This document shows, in pieces, positions 47,660-56,965 of a stretch of DNA of 64,000 bases (position 1 is the stretch's first letter; each line of letters opens with the position of its first letter). The notes beneath the pieces are model-generated. The model did no database searches and was not told where the DNA came from. It saw only the letters and a list, made by a program, of their open reading frames with translations. The stretch spans positions 1-64,000 of the forward strand of contig NZ_JAODLR010000011.1 in assembly GCF_025960875.1 (NCBI RefSeq), given 5' to 3'. Origin of the DNA: Crystallibacter permensis (GTDB lineage Bacteria > Actinomycetota > Actinomycetes > Actinomycetales > Micrococcaceae). The position numbers and the translations under genes are program-made.

Positions 47660-48255
47660 TTTCCGGCCTCCCGTCGTGCCCCGGACCGTAGCCGGACAGC
47701 TTTGAGAACATAGTCGACGCCGGTCACCACTGTCACCAGCACCGCCACCAACATGACAATAAAGGCGATCCAGACTGCCCACTCCCCCAGCCAGGTTCCC
47801 AGCGGCAGCAGATACAGGAAGATGGCAAGGGTCTGGAGAACGGTCTTCAACTTGCCGCCTCGCGACGCCGGCATGACGCCATACTTGATCACCACGAACC
47901 GCAACAAAGTGATGCCGAGTTCGCGCACCAGGATGACCGCCGTGATCCACCAAGGCAATTCGCCGAGGACAGACAGGAGGATGAGGGCGGACCCGATCAG
48001 CAACTTGTCGGCAATCGGATCGGCAATCTTGCCGAAGTTGGTGATCAGGCCCCTGCTGCGGGCCAGATCGCCGTCCAGCTTGTCCGTGTAGATAGCAACG
48101 GCGAAAACGACGACGGCGATCCACCGGAACAGCCCGTGCTCGGCGTTGTCCGCGAGCAGAAGCCAGATGAAGACCGGCACCAGGAGGATGCGCACCGTCG
48201 TGAGGACGTTGGCAATGTTGAGCGTGGGCACCGGATGGGCTGGTGAATCAGTCAC
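47656..48255 (-). CDS. pgsA: CDP-diacylglycerol--glycerol-3-phosphate 3-phosphatidyltransferase
   Basis: Membrane enzyme making phosphatidylglycerol phosphate, 199 residues. The CDP-alcohol motif reads DKLDGDLARSRG then FGKIADPIADK (about 58-83), with all catalytic aspartates. About five membrane helices. GTG 48255 starts 18 bases after the ftsK stop; TAACCT stands 7 bases before it (48263-48268), suggesting a leaderless transcript in addition to read-through from ftsK. Confidence 0.95.
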   Translation of the reverse strand: MTDSPAHPVPTLNIANVLTTVRILLVPVFIWLLLADNAEHGLFRWIAVVVFAVAIYTDKLDGDLARSRGLITNFGKIADPIADKLLIGSALILLSVLGELPWWITAVILVRELGITLLRFVVIKYGVMPASRGGKLKTVLQTLAIFLYLLPLGTWLGEWAVWIAFIVMLVAVLVTVVTGVDYVLKAVRLRSGARREAGK

Positions 48256-48273
48256 GACGCTAAGGTTACCCGT

Positions 48274-51114
48274 CTATCGGCCGGTCAGGCTCCAGGCATC
48301 TTCCGATCCCTGGTCGTCATCGTCGTCGTAATACTCCGCGGCCTGGGCCCTGGCGTCCAGGTCTGCCTGGACAAGATCCTCCGGCCCGTCCTGGTCGAAG
48401 TTGTGGTTGGCATTGGCGTTATCGGCGAGAGCCTCCGTCATCGGGTCCGCGCCCGGTGCGGCCGCTGCCGGCACATCGTCGCCCCGGATCGCAGCCAGCG
48501 TCACGGCGAGGTCGTCCGGCTTCACCAGCACGTCGCGGGCCTTCGAGCCTTCGGACGGGCCCACCACGCCGCGGGACTCGAGCAGGTCCATCAGTCGCCC
48601 GGCCTTGGCGAAACCGACCCGGAGCTTGCGCTGCAGCATGGAGGTGGAGCCGAACTGCGTGGTCACGACCAGTTCGGTGGCCTGCAGCAGCACATCCAGG
48701 TCGTCCCCGATGTCGTCGTCGATCTGCTTCTTGGGCGCCTCGACGGCCACATCCTCGCGGTACACCGCCTGCAGTTGGCCCTTGACGTGTTCGACAACCT
48801 TGTGGATCTCGGTCTCGCTGACCCAGGCGCCCTGGACGCGCATAGGCTTGTTGGCCCCCATCGGCAGGAAGAGCGCGTCGCCCTGGCCGATCAGCTTTTC
48901 GGCGCCCGGCTGGTCCAGCACCACGCGGGAGTCGGTGACCGACGACGTGGCAAACGCCATTCGGGAGGGCACGTTGGCCTTGATCAGGCCGGTAACGACG
49001 TCGACCGAAGGCCGCTGCGTGGCGAGCACCAGGTGGATGCCGGCTGCACGGGCCAGCTGGGTGATGCGGACAATGGAGTCTTCTACGTCACGCGGGGCGA
49101 CCATCATCAGGTCGGCAAGCTCGTCCACGATCACCAGGAGGTACGGGTACGGCTTGACGATCCGTTTGGAGCCTTCCGGCGGGATGACCTTGCCGTTGCG
49201 CACGGCCTTGTTGAAGTCGTCGATATGTTTGTAGCCGAAATTGGCCAGGTCGTCGTAGCGGGTGTCCATCTCCCGGACCACCCACTGCAGCGCTTCCGCG
49301 GCTTTCTTCGGGTTCGTGATGATGGGCGTGATCAGGTGCGGGACGCCTTCGTATGCGGTCAGTTCCACGCGCTTCGGATCCACCATCACCATGCGGACCT
49401 CGTCCGGCGTCGAGCGCATCAGGATTGAGGTGACCATGGAGTTCACGAACGCGGATTTACCGGCACCGGTGGCGCCGGCCACGAGCAGGTGGGGCATTTT
49501 CGCCAGGTTGGCCACCACGTAGCCGCCTTCGACGTCCTTGCCCACGCCCATGACCATCGGATGATCCGTCTTGCGCGCGTTGTTGGACCGCAGCACGTCA
49601 CCGAGAGACACCGTCTCGCGGTCCGTGTTCGGGATTTCGATGCCGATGGCGGACTTGCCGGGAATGGGGCTCAGGATCCGGACGTCCGAGCTGGCCACCG
49701 CGTAGGAGATGTTCTTGGACAACGCCGTCACACGCTCCACCTTGGTGCCCGGCGAGAGTGAGATTTCATACCGGGTGACGGTTGGGCCGCGGGAGAACCC
49801 CGTCACGTGGGCCTCCACCTTGAACTGGTCCAACGTATGGGTCAGCGCGGCAACGACGGCGTCATTGGCTTCCGAGCGCTCCTTCGACGGGGGGCCCGCA
49901 GGCAGGTAGTCCGAGGGCGGCAGCGTGTACGCCACATCGCCAGAGAGCTGAAGCTGCTCGGTCCGTTGCGGAATGGGCGTCGCCGGCGGCTGTGGCTGGA
50001 CCGGGTTGGCCGGTACCGCCGCGACGCTCCCGGTCGAGGCAGGGGGCACAACAGGGATGGCCTCGGTGGCACCCTCCGGCAGGAGGCCCTGGTCGCGCTT
50101 GAGCTTCTCGGCGGCCAGCTCGGACTGAGTCGGACGGCGCACGCCCGGCGGCACCTTCGGGGCGGCCTGTCCGGGGGCTCCGGCACTCGAAGCGTCTTCG
50201 TCTTCAATGACGGGTGTCTCGAAGGCTTCGTCGCCGTAGTAGCCGTCGTCGTGCTCTTCCTCTTCGGACTCATGCTTGTCGCGGCCGAACCTGCGCTTCC
50301 GGGGCTTCTTCGCCTTCGGCTCGCTCCGGTCCGATTCATAGAGGTAGCTCTGGTCATGGCCGTTGGCCGTGACCTCGTTGAGATCCTGGCCCATGAGGCC
50401 TTCGTAAAGGGCGCGGAGCCGGGCCGGAATATGCCGGAACGGCGTGGCGGTAACGATGAGCAGGCTGACGAAGGCCAGCAGCGAGTAGACGGCAACCGCG
50501 AGCCACATGTTGATGGTTGCCAGCGGCGAAGAGATGAGGAAACCGACCATGCCGCCGGCGGCCCACAATGCATCCAGCCCGTCCGCCAAACCAGGCTCGC
50601 CGCCGATGACGTGTGCCAGGGCTGTTCCGGACAGCGTCATCAGAGTCAGCCCGATGGCGATCCGGTTGTTTCCGCGGGCATCCTCCGGGGAGCGCATCAG
50701 GCGCACGGTGAAGATCAGCAGGAAAACGGGCAGCAGCAATGCCATCCAGCCGAACGTCCCGCCGGCCACAGCATGCACGGCGTCGGCGAATCCGCCGGTG
50801 AGCGCCCACCATTCGACCGCTGCGATGACCACGGCCAGCAGGAGCATGAAGAAACCAGTGCCGTCGCGACGGAGGTCTTTGTCCGGATGGACATCCGGAC
50901 CGAGTTTGCGGATGCCCGCCGCGACGATGTGCGCGGTACCCATCCAAGCGCCGCGGACCATCCTCAGCGGCAGCGGAAGGTGGTCCTCCGACTGCACACT
51001 GAGGGCCTTGGTTTTGGCCGCGCCGCGTCCCGCAGTAGAGCGCGAAGCACTGCCTGAGTTCCTACCGCGCGACTGCTGAGTGCCTTTTTTGGCAGGAGAA
51101 GTACGAGTCGCCAT
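48274..51114 (-). CDS. ftsK: DNA translocase FtsK/SpoIIIE
   Basis: Pumps chromosome DNA through the septum and prepares dif sites for XerCD. A 946-residue protein: basic N-terminus (1-50), four to five membrane helices (about 85-222), an acidic/proline linker (about 250-415), the motor with Walker A AGATGAGKS (546-554) and VDELADLMM, and a C-terminal gamma winged helix (LVVTTQFGSTSMLQRKLRVGF) for KOPS reading, then an acidic tail. ATG 51114 is used; TAACGT ends 7 bases upstream and there is no Shine-Dalgarno, so it is likely leaderless. The longer frame upstream is unsupported. Confidence 0.96.
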   Translation of the reverse strand: MATRTSPAKKGTQQSRGRNSGSASRSTAGRGAAKTKALSVQSEDHLPLPLRMVRGAWMGTAHIVAAGIRKLGPDVHPDKDLRRDGTGFFMLLLAVVIAAVEWWALTGGFADAVHAVAGGTFGWMALLLPVFLLIFTVRLMRSPEDARGNNRIAIGLTLMTLSGTALAHVIGGEPGLADGLDALWAAGGMVGFLISSPLATINMWLAVAVYSLLAFVSLLIVTATPFRHIPARLRALYEGLMGQDLNEVTANGHDQSYLYESDRSEPKAKKPRKRRFGRDKHESEEEEHDDGYYGDEAFETPVIEDEDASSAGAPGQAAPKVPPGVRRPTQSELAAEKLKRDQGLLPEGATEAIPVVPPASTGSVAAVPANPVQPQPPATPIPQRTEQLQLSGDVAYTLPPSDYLPAGPPSKERSEANDAVVAALTHTLDQFKVEAHVTGFSRGPTVTRYEISLSPGTKVERVTALSKNISYAVASSDVRILSPIPGKSAIGIEIPNTDRETVSLGDVLRSNNARKTDHPMVMGVGKDVEGGYVVANLAKMPHLLVAGATGAGKSAFVNSMVTSILMRSTPDEVRMVMVDPKRVELTAYEGVPHLITPIITNPKKAAEALQWVVREMDTRYDDLANFGYKHIDDFNKAVRNGKVIPPEGSKRIVKPYPYLLVIVDELADLMMVAPRDVEDSIVRITQLARAAGIHLVLATQRPSVDVVTGLIKANVPSRMAFATSSVTDSRVVLDQPGAEKLIGQGDALFLPMGANKPMRVQGAWVSETEIHKVVEHVKGQLQAVYREDVAVEAPKKQIDDDIGDDLDVLLQATELVVTTQFGSTSMLQRKLRVGFAKAGRLMDLLESRGVVGPSEGSKARDVLVKPDDLAVTLAAIRGDDVPAAAAPGADPMTEALADNANANHNFDQDGPEDLVQADLDARAQAAEYYDDDDDQGSEDAWSLTGR

Positions 51115-51121
51115 ATCGGAT

Positions 51122-51127
51122 ACGTTA
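51122..51127 (-). promoter_or_regulatory. Candidate -10 box of ftsK
   Basis: TAACGT on the minus strand ends 7 bases before the ftsK ATG. The same hexamer at the same distance precedes dapA (53874-53879). Confidence 0.5.
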
Positions 51128-51254
51128 CCCGCAAAGACCCGGCAACTGGGGGATTTGCCACCGAGCACGAGCAGGTGTCAGCCGAATCACGGGCGCGGCG
51201 GCCGCACCAACTGCCGCACCGGCGACAGGCCGCCGGAGCGCAACAGAGAGCAGA

Positions 51255-52946
51255 TCAGGCTTCGAGCACGACCGGGACGATCATGGGCCGGCGGCGGTGC
51301 CGCTTATTGACCCAGGTACCCACGACCCTGCGGACCACTTGCTGGAGTTGGTAGGTGGTGTGCTCCTTGGTGCCCACCACTGCTTCCTCGAGGGCGGCAG
51401 TGATCTGGGGCTTGATGTTGTCAAAGACCGCGTCGTCCTCGGCGAAACCACGCGCATGGATTTCCGGGCCGGAGACAATCTTGCCGGTGCTGCGGTTGAC
51501 TACTGTGATGACCGAAATGAAGCCTTCTTCGCCCAGGATCCGGCGGTCCTTCAGGTCCGAGTCCGTTATTTCGCCGATGCTGGAGCCGTCCACGTAGACG
51601 AAGCCGCATTCGACCTGGCCCACGATGCGCGCCTTGCCGTCGACGAGGTCGACTACGCTGCCATCATCGGCCAGCAGGACATTTTCGTCGGCCACGCCGG
51701 TCTGGCGCGCCAGGTTTCCGTTGGCAATCAGGTGGCGCGTCTCGCCGTGGACCGGCATCGCGTTCTTGGGCTTAAGGATGTTGTAGCAATACAGCAGTTC
51801 GCCGGCAGCGGCATGGCCGGAGACATGGACCTTGGCCGTACCCTTGTGGATGACCTCGGCCCCCAGCTTGAGCAGGCCGTTGATGATCCGGAAGACCGCG
51901 TTCTCGTTGCCCGGGATTAACGACGACGCGAGGATCACGGTGTCGCCCTTGCCAACCTGGATCCGGTGGTCCCCGTTGGCCATCCGCGAGAGGGCAGCCA
52001 TTGGCTCCCCTTGCGAGCCGGTGGACATGAGCACGATCCGGTCATCCGGGAAGTCTTCGACGTTTTTCAAATCGACAATGATGCCCGGGGGGACGTTCAG
52101 GTAGCCCAGCTTCTCGGCGATGGCCATATTGCGCACCATGGAGCGGCCGACGAATGCTACGTGGCGGCCGTGGGCGGCGGCGGCGTCGAGCACCTGCTGG
52201 ACGCGGTGGATGTGCGAAGAGAACGACGCGACGATGATCCGCTTCTGGACCTGCCCGAAGAGCCGTTCCAGCACCGGGCCGATTTCCTTTTCCGCGGTAG
52301 TGAAACCGGGGACGTCGGCGTTGGTCGAATCCGACATGAACAGGTCCACGCCTTCTTCGCCGAGCCGGGCGAAGGCACGCAGGTCCGTCAGGCGCCCGTC
52401 CAGCGGCAACTGGTCCATCTTGAAGTCGCCGGTGTGCAGGACATTGCCCGCGGCCGTGCGGATGAAGACGGCCAAAGCGTCCGGAATGGAGTGGTTGACG
52501 GCGACGAATTCGCACTCGAATGGCCCGAACTGCTCGATCTGGCCTTCGGAAACAGTCAGCGTGTACGGCTTGATGCGGTGCTCGGTCAGCTTGGCCTCGA
52601 CCAACGCCAGAGTCAGACGGGAACCGATCAGCGGTATGTCCTGGCGCATGCGCAATAGGTACGGGACCGCGCCGATATGATCCTCATGCCCATGGGTCAG
52701 GACCACACCAACGATGTCGTCCAGGCGGTCCTCGATGTAGGAGAAGTCCGGCAGGATCAGATCCACACCCGGCTGGTGTTCCTCGGGGAAGAGGACACCG
52801 CAATCCACAATCAGCAGCTTCGAGTTGATCTCGAACACTGCCATGTTCCGGCCGATCTCGCCCAGGCCGCCCAGCGGCACCACCCGCAGGGTACCGTCGG
52901 CGAGTTTTGGCGGGGTGCGCAGCTCTGTAATTGTGGACTCGCTCAT
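51255..52946 (-). CDS. rnj: Ribonuclease J
   Basis: Metallo-beta-lactamase/beta-CASP nuclease with 5'-3' exo- and endonuclease activity in mRNA decay and rRNA maturation. The metal motif THGHEDH gives H85, H87, D89 and H90; further motifs are HTGDFKMD and SGHA. 563 residues. GGAGG inside the end of dapA lies about 13 bases before the ATG, and only 8 bases separate the genes. dapA-rnj pairing is widespread in actinobacteria. Confidence 0.96.
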   Translation of the reverse strand: MSESTITELRTPPKLADGTLRVVPLGGLGEIGRNMAVFEINSKLLIVDCGVLFPEEHQPGVDLILPDFSYIEDRLDDIVGVVLTHGHEDHIGAVPYLLRMRQDIPLIGSRLTLALVEAKLTEHRIKPYTLTVSEGQIEQFGPFECEFVAVNHSIPDALAVFIRTAAGNVLHTGDFKMDQLPLDGRLTDLRAFARLGEEGVDLFMSDSTNADVPGFTTAEKEIGPVLERLFGQVQKRIIVASFSSHIHRVQQVLDAAAAHGRHVAFVGRSMVRNMAIAEKLGYLNVPPGIIVDLKNVEDFPDDRIVLMSTGSQGEPMAALSRMANGDHRIQVGKGDTVILASSLIPGNENAVFRIINGLLKLGAEVIHKGTAKVHVSGHAAAGELLYCYNILKPKNAMPVHGETRHLIANGNLARQTGVADENVLLADDGSVVDLVDGKARIVGQVECGFVYVDGSSIGEITDSDLKDRRILGEEGFISVITVVNRSTGKIVSGPEIHARGFAEDDAVFDNIKPQITAALEEAVVGTKEHTTYQLQQVVRRVVGTWVNKRHRRRPMIVPVVLEA

Positions 52947-52954
52947 ACTTTAGA

Positions 52955-53866
52955 TCAAACCTCCAGGTTCCAGCCGGCCTCTTCGAGGTCTGCGCGGATC
53001 ATTGCGATCTCGGCGTCGGACGGCTCGACCAAAGGCAAGCGGACCACCGAGTTGGGCAGAACGGACTGCCACTTAAGAATGAGTTTGGACGCGACCGCCC
53101 CTTGGATATGGGTCATCACCGCCCGCTGGACCGGGTCCAGCTCGAAGTGCAGCCGGCGGGCCATAGCCAGATCACCGGCATGCATGGCATCGACCAGTGC
53201 GCGGTATTGCGCCGTCGCAACATGGGCGCTGACCGACACGAGGCCGACGGCTCCCGCTGCCATCAGCGGCAGGGTGAGCGAGTCATCGCCGGCGTACACG
53301 TCCAGATCGGTGTTTGCCAGGACGCGGGTGGTCTCCTGGTAGTCCGCCTTGGCATCCTTCAGCGCGACGATGCGCGGGTGTTCGGCCAGCCGGTACAGGG
53401 TCTCGGTCTCGATCGGGATGCCGGCGCGGCCGGGGATGTCGTAGACCATGACGGGCAGATCGACGGCGTCCGCGATCGCTTCGATGTGTGCCTGGACACC
53501 GGCCTGGCTCGGCTTGTTGTAGTACGGCGTAGTGACAAGGAGTCCGTCCACGCCCAGTTTCGCTGCCTCCTGGGACAGACGGATGGAGTGCCGCGTGTCG
53601 TTGGTGGTGGAGCCGGCGATGACCTTTGCCCGTCCGCCGACGGCGTCGACCACTGCGCGGAACATGCCGAGGTTTTCCTCATCCAGCAGGGTGGAGGTCT
53701 CCCCCGTGGTCCCCGTGACCACCAGTCCGTCGCAGCCGTCCTCGACGAGCTTCAGGGCCAGCTTTCCAGCGACCTCATAATCCACGTCCCCCTTTTCGTT
53801 GAAGGGGGTAACCATGGCAGTCACCAAAGTTCCGAAGGTGTACTCACGGGAAGAAGACTCAGACAT
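52955..53866 (-). CDS. dapA: 4-hydroxy-tetrahydrodipicolinate synthase
   Basis: First committed step of lysine/diaminopimelate synthesis: condenses pyruvate with aspartate semialdehyde. TIM barrel, 303 residues; the Schiff-base lysine lies in IVALKDAKAD, with the TTGE block GTTGETSTL and the tyrosine in PYYNKPSQ. I start at ATG 53866; a TTG two codons upstream lies inside the leader. TAACGT stands 7 bases before the ATG and no Shine-Dalgarno is present, so the mRNA is probably leaderless. Confidence 0.96.
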   Translation of the reverse strand: MSESSSREYTFGTLVTAMVTPFNEKGDVDYEVAGKLALKLVEDGCDGLVVTGTTGETSTLLDEENLGMFRAVVDAVGGRAKVIAGSTTNDTRHSIRLSQEAAKLGVDGLLVTTPYYNKPSQAGVQAHIEAIADAVDLPVMVYDIPGRAGIPIETETLYRLAEHPRIVALKDAKADYQETTRVLANTDLDVYAGDDSLTLPLMAAGAVGLVSVSAHVATAQYRALVDAMHAGDLAMARRLHFELDPVQRAVMTHIQGAVASKLILKWQSVLPNSVVRLPLVEPSDAEIAMIRADLEEAGWNLEV

Positions 53867-53873
53867 AGACAAA

Positions 53874-53879
53874 ACGTTA
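53874..53879 (-). promoter_or_regulatory. Candidate -10 box of dapA
   Basis: TAACGT on the minus strand ends 7 bases before the dapA ATG, identical in sequence and distance to the element before ftsK. Confidence 0.5.
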
Positions 53880-54004
53880 CCGCGTGGACCTCGGTTTGCC
53901 GCAACGGCCCTCAGGAGTTTCGTATCACGGGCCCTTTCCGCCTCGAGGCGCTGCGATTGTTACGCCGCGGGCTCCAATAAAGGGGGCTGTGAGAATATCG
54001 GAAT

Positions 54005-55207
54005 ATGGCATCCACACACAGCGGTTCCGCCGGGCAGCGGCTGGCCGGAATCGACGCTGCCCGGGGCCTGGCCCTGCTCGGCATGATGGCCACCCATATC
54101 TTTCCGCTGTGGACCGCCGGCGCCAACCCCGAGCCCAGTTTCAGCGGCTTGGTGCTCTCCGGCCGGTCCTCGGCCCTCTTCGCGGTCCTGGCCGGCGTCG
54201 GGCTTGGCCTGTTGACCGGCGGCCGCCGCCCCCACAGCGGCCGGTCGCTGCTGGCCGACCGGTCCGGAATTGCGGTGCGGGCGGCCATTATCGCCGTCGT
54301 TGGTCTGATGCTTGGCACGCTGAACGTCAGCATTGCCGTCATTCTTGTGCACTATGCGGTGCTGTTCCTCTGCGCCCTGCCGTTCCTGCAACTGCGTCTG
54401 CCCGTGCTGGCAGCGTGGGCCGGCGGCTGGCTGGTGCTCTCCCCCGTGGCTGCCTATCTGCTGCGACCATGGCTGGAAAACACGCTCGGCCTGGGCAGCC
54501 TGGGGCACAATCCCATGATTCTCGACGTGTTTATCCCGTCCACGTTCCTGGCCGACATCTTCGTCACCGGCTACTACCCCGTGCTGCAGTGGCTTGGCTA
54601 CATCCTGGTTGGACTTGTCATCGGCAGGCTGGATATCCGCCGCGCAGTGGTCCAGCTGTGGCTGCTTTCGGGCGGCCTGGCGGCGGCGGCGCTGGCCAAG
54701 GCCGGCTCGTGGCTCATCATGGACGGCCTGGGCGGCTACCGCCAGCTCGCCTCCACCGAAGCGGCAGAGCGTGCGGATTTCGCCCTGATCTACCAGGTGA
54801 ACCTCAGTTGGGTGGACACGGACGATTCCTGGTGGTGGCTGGGGATTTCCGGCCCGCATTCCGGCACAACCTTCGATCTGCTGCATACCTCCGGTACGGC
54901 GGCGATGGTGCTTGCCATCTGCCTGCTGCTGACCACGAAGAAGCCGAATCTGCTGCTGCCGCTCTCGGGCGCCGGTGCCATGACGCTGACCCTGTACACG
55001 GTGCATGTCTGGGTGATGAGCTTGATCCCGAAGAACGCCGTCTGGCCCGGGGACAACGAGATTTACTGGGTGCAGGTTATCGTGGCCCTGTCCGTGGGCA
55101 CCACTCTGCGTGTGCTGGACCGGCGGGGGCCTTTCGAATACATGACTTCCGCCACCTCGCGGGCAACCCGCGATGCCATCCGCGGCGGCCACCGCCAATT
55201 CAGCTGA
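54005..55207 (+). CDS. Heparan-alpha-glucosaminide acetyltransferase-like membrane protein (DUF418/DUF1624 type)
   Basis: A 400-residue membrane protein with about ten helices. The N-terminal RLAGIDAARGLALLGMMATH is the hallmark of the acyltransferase-like DUF1624/heparan-alpha-glucosaminide N-acetyltransferase group, and the C-terminal TLYTVHVWVMSL resembles DUF418. These proteins are thought to move acyl groups across the membrane to sugars or cell-wall polymers; the substrate here is unknown. It is divergent from dapA and convergent with the next gene. No ribosome site is clear. Confidence 0.82.
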   Translation: MASTHSGSAGQRLAGIDAARGLALLGMMATHIFPLWTAGANPEPSFSGLVLSGRSSALFAVLAGVGLGLLTGGRRPHSGRSLLADRSGIAVRAAIIAVVGLMLGTLNVSIAVILVHYAVLFLCALPFLQLRLPVLAAWAGGWLVLSPVAAYLLRPWLENTLGLGSLGHNPMILDVFIPSTFLADIFVTGYYPVLQWLGYILVGLVIGRLDIRRAVVQLWLLSGGLAAAALAKAGSWLIMDGLGGYRQLASTEAAERADFALIYQVNLSWVDTDDSWWWLGISGPHSGTTFDLLHTSGTAAMVLAICLLLTTKKPNLLLPLSGAGAMTLTLYTVHVWVMSLIPKNAVWPGDNEIYWVQVIVALSVGTTLRVLDRRGPFEYMTSATSRATRDAIRGGHRQFS

Positions 55208-55277
55208 CGCCCGCCACTTCGGTTACGCATCAAAAGTACGACGGCGGGACACCCGCCTGCCGCTGTCGGCGGCGGAT

Positions 55278-55766
55278 TCAGCCGCGGCTGAGCTCGATGG
55301 CCTTGCGCATGGACTCGCGGGCGCGCTTGCGGTCGCGGGCGGCATCGTAGGCGCAGGAGAGCCGGAACCAGCTGCGCCAGTCCTCGGGCGCGGCCTCGGC
55401 CTCCACCTTGTACATTTCGAACTCGGCATCCGCTGCCTCGCGGACAATGCGTCCGCCCGGGGTGCGCGGCAGATTGTCCACCGGCAGCCCGCCTTCAGCC
55501 TCAAGAATCTTGGCCAGTTTCGACATCCTTGAGCCGAAGAGGATTTCGCGGATCAGTGCCCATGCGCCAATCACCGGGAGCACCAGCAGGGCGGCGCCGA
55601 GGGCGATCGCCACCGGCTGCGGGTCCTGCAGGAGCAGCCAGGCGCGGTGCACGGTCAGCGCCATGTACGCGAGCAGCAGGAAGATGATGGCCGAGACCCA
55701 GATCTTCTCGCCGTGGCGCGAATACCAGGAAGCGGAGCCGGTTCCCGGGGTTGCGGAGTCAGTCAT
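55278..55766 (-). CDS. Membrane protein with C-terminal TPR-like motif
   Basis: A 162-residue protein with two membrane helices (about 22-42 and 50-75) and a cytoplasmic tail that ends in a TPR-like repeat (APEDWRSWFRLSCAYDAARDRKRARESMRKAIEL). ATG 55766 overlaps the dapB stop by 8 bases (ATGACTGA), so translation is coupled to dapB. It is a common but uncharacterised gene after dapB in Micrococcaceae. Function unknown. Confidence 0.82.
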   Translation of the reverse strand: MTDSATPGTGSASWYSRHGEKIWVSAIIFLLLAYMALTVHRAWLLLQDPQPVAIALGAALLVLPVIGAWALIREILFGSRMSKLAKILEAEGGLPVDNLPRTPGGRIVREAADAEFEMYKVEAEAAPEDWRSWFRLSCAYDAARDRKRARESMRKAIELSRG

Positions 55767-56517
55767 TGAGGTCAAGGTATCCGTCCAGGCCATAGGTCAA
55801 TCCCGGGTGGGCTGCCACGGCGCGCACGCCCAGCAGGACTCCGGGCATAAAGGAGGCACGGTCAAACGAGTCGTGCCGGATGGTCAGCTGTTCCCCGGGG
55901 CCGCCGAGCAGCACTTCCTGGTGCGCCACCAGGCCGCGCAGCCGCACGCTGTGCACCCGGACCCCGTCCACGTCCGCGCCGCGGGCGCCGTCGAGGGACT
56001 TGGTGGTGGCGTCGGGGCTGGCGGAAACGCCGGCCTCTTCGCGCGATGCGGCGACGAGCTGTGCCGTGCGTACCGCGGTGCCGGAGGGCGCATCGACCTT
56101 GTCGGGGTGGTGCAGTTCGATGATCTCCACCGATTCGAAGTACTTGGCAGCCTTGGCGGCGAATGCAGACGCCAGCACCGAGCCCAGCGCGAAGTTGGGC
56201 GCGATCAGCACGCCGGTTCCCGGGTGCCCTCCAAGCAGTGCGGCCAGGTCGCGGCGCTTCTGCTCGTCCCAGCCTGTGGTTCCGACGACGGCGTGCATGC
56301 CGTGTTCGACGGCGAAACGGACGTTGGCTTCGGTGCTGTCCGGCGTGGTCAGATCCACGACCACCTGTGCGCCGGTGCCGGTCAGCGAATCCAGGCTGTC
56401 CCCGCGTCCCAGTGCCGCGACAAGTTTGAGGTCTTCGGCGGCGTCAACGGCCTTGACCGCCTCCGCGCCCATTCGTCCGCCGGCACCGAGCACGGCCACC
56501 GCAAGTTGTTCAGTCAT
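55759..56517 (-). CDS. dapB: 4-hydroxy-tetrahydrodipicolinate reductase
   Basis: Second enzyme of the diaminopimelate branch. NAD(P)-binding GAGGRMG (about 11-17), the catalytic segment ELHHPDKVDAPSGTA with its His-His pair and Lys, and VGTTGW are present; 252 residues. It lies 16 bases after moaE on the same strand, so it may be transcribed partly with the molybdenum genes, although no functional link is known. The TPR-like membrane protein gene follows with an overlap. Confidence 0.95.
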   Translation of the reverse strand: MTEQLAVAVLGAGGRMGAEAVKAVDAAEDLKLVAALGRGDSLDSLTGTGAQVVVDLTTPDSTEANVRFAVEHGMHAVVGTTGWDEQKRRDLAALLGGHPGTGVLIAPNFALGSVLASAFAAKAAKYFESVEIIELHHPDKVDAPSGTAVRTAQLVAASREEAGVSASPDATTKSLDGARGADVDGVRVHSVRLRGLVAHQEVLLGGPGEQLTIRHDSFDRASFMPGVLLGVRAVAAHPGLTYGLDGYLDLND

Positions 56518-56533
56518 GGTTTCCAGCGTATCG

Positions 56534-56965
56534 CTACTGGCCGATGCCTACCCATTCGGTACGTCCGTCCGCGAAATGCTGTTCCTTCCAGACCGGCACC
56601 CGTTCCTTGACGGTGTCCACCAGTTCCGACGCCGCGGCGAACGCTTCGGCACGGTGGGCGGAGGCGACGGCGGCCACCAGCGCCGGATCCCCGATCTGCA
56701 GCGATCCGATCCGGTGCGCAACCCAGATGCGCACGCCGTCGTACTTCGCGGCAATGTCGGCGGCGACCTCGGTAATCACCCGGCCGGCGCTGGGATGTGC
56801 GGAGTAGCCCAGCGCGGACACCGCTTCCCCGCCGTCGTGGTTGCGGACTACGCCGCTGAAAGTCACGACGGCGCCGCACTCGGGCGACTCCGCTGCGGCC
56901 ATCGCCTGTGCAACGTCCAAGGGGGAATCGGCGACCCCTGCGTACAGCACTTCGCTAGTGCCCAT
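56534..56965 (-). CDS. moaE: Molybdopterin synthase catalytic subunit
   Basis: Large subunit that inserts sulfur into precursor Z with MoaD. Conserved GAVVTFSGVVRNHDGG, HRIGSLQIGD and KERVPVWKEQHF with the catalytic lysines. 143 residues. Its ATG lies inside the end of the mogA-type gene (11-base overlap). MoaD and MoaA are not in the window. Confidence 0.95.
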   Translation of the reverse strand: MGTSEVLYAGVADSPLDVAQAMAAAESPECGAVVTFSGVVRNHDGGEAVSALGYSAHPSAGRVITEVAADIAAKYDGVRIWVAHRIGSLQIGDPALVAAVASAHRAEAFAAASELVDTVKERVPVWKEQHFADGRTEWVGIGQ

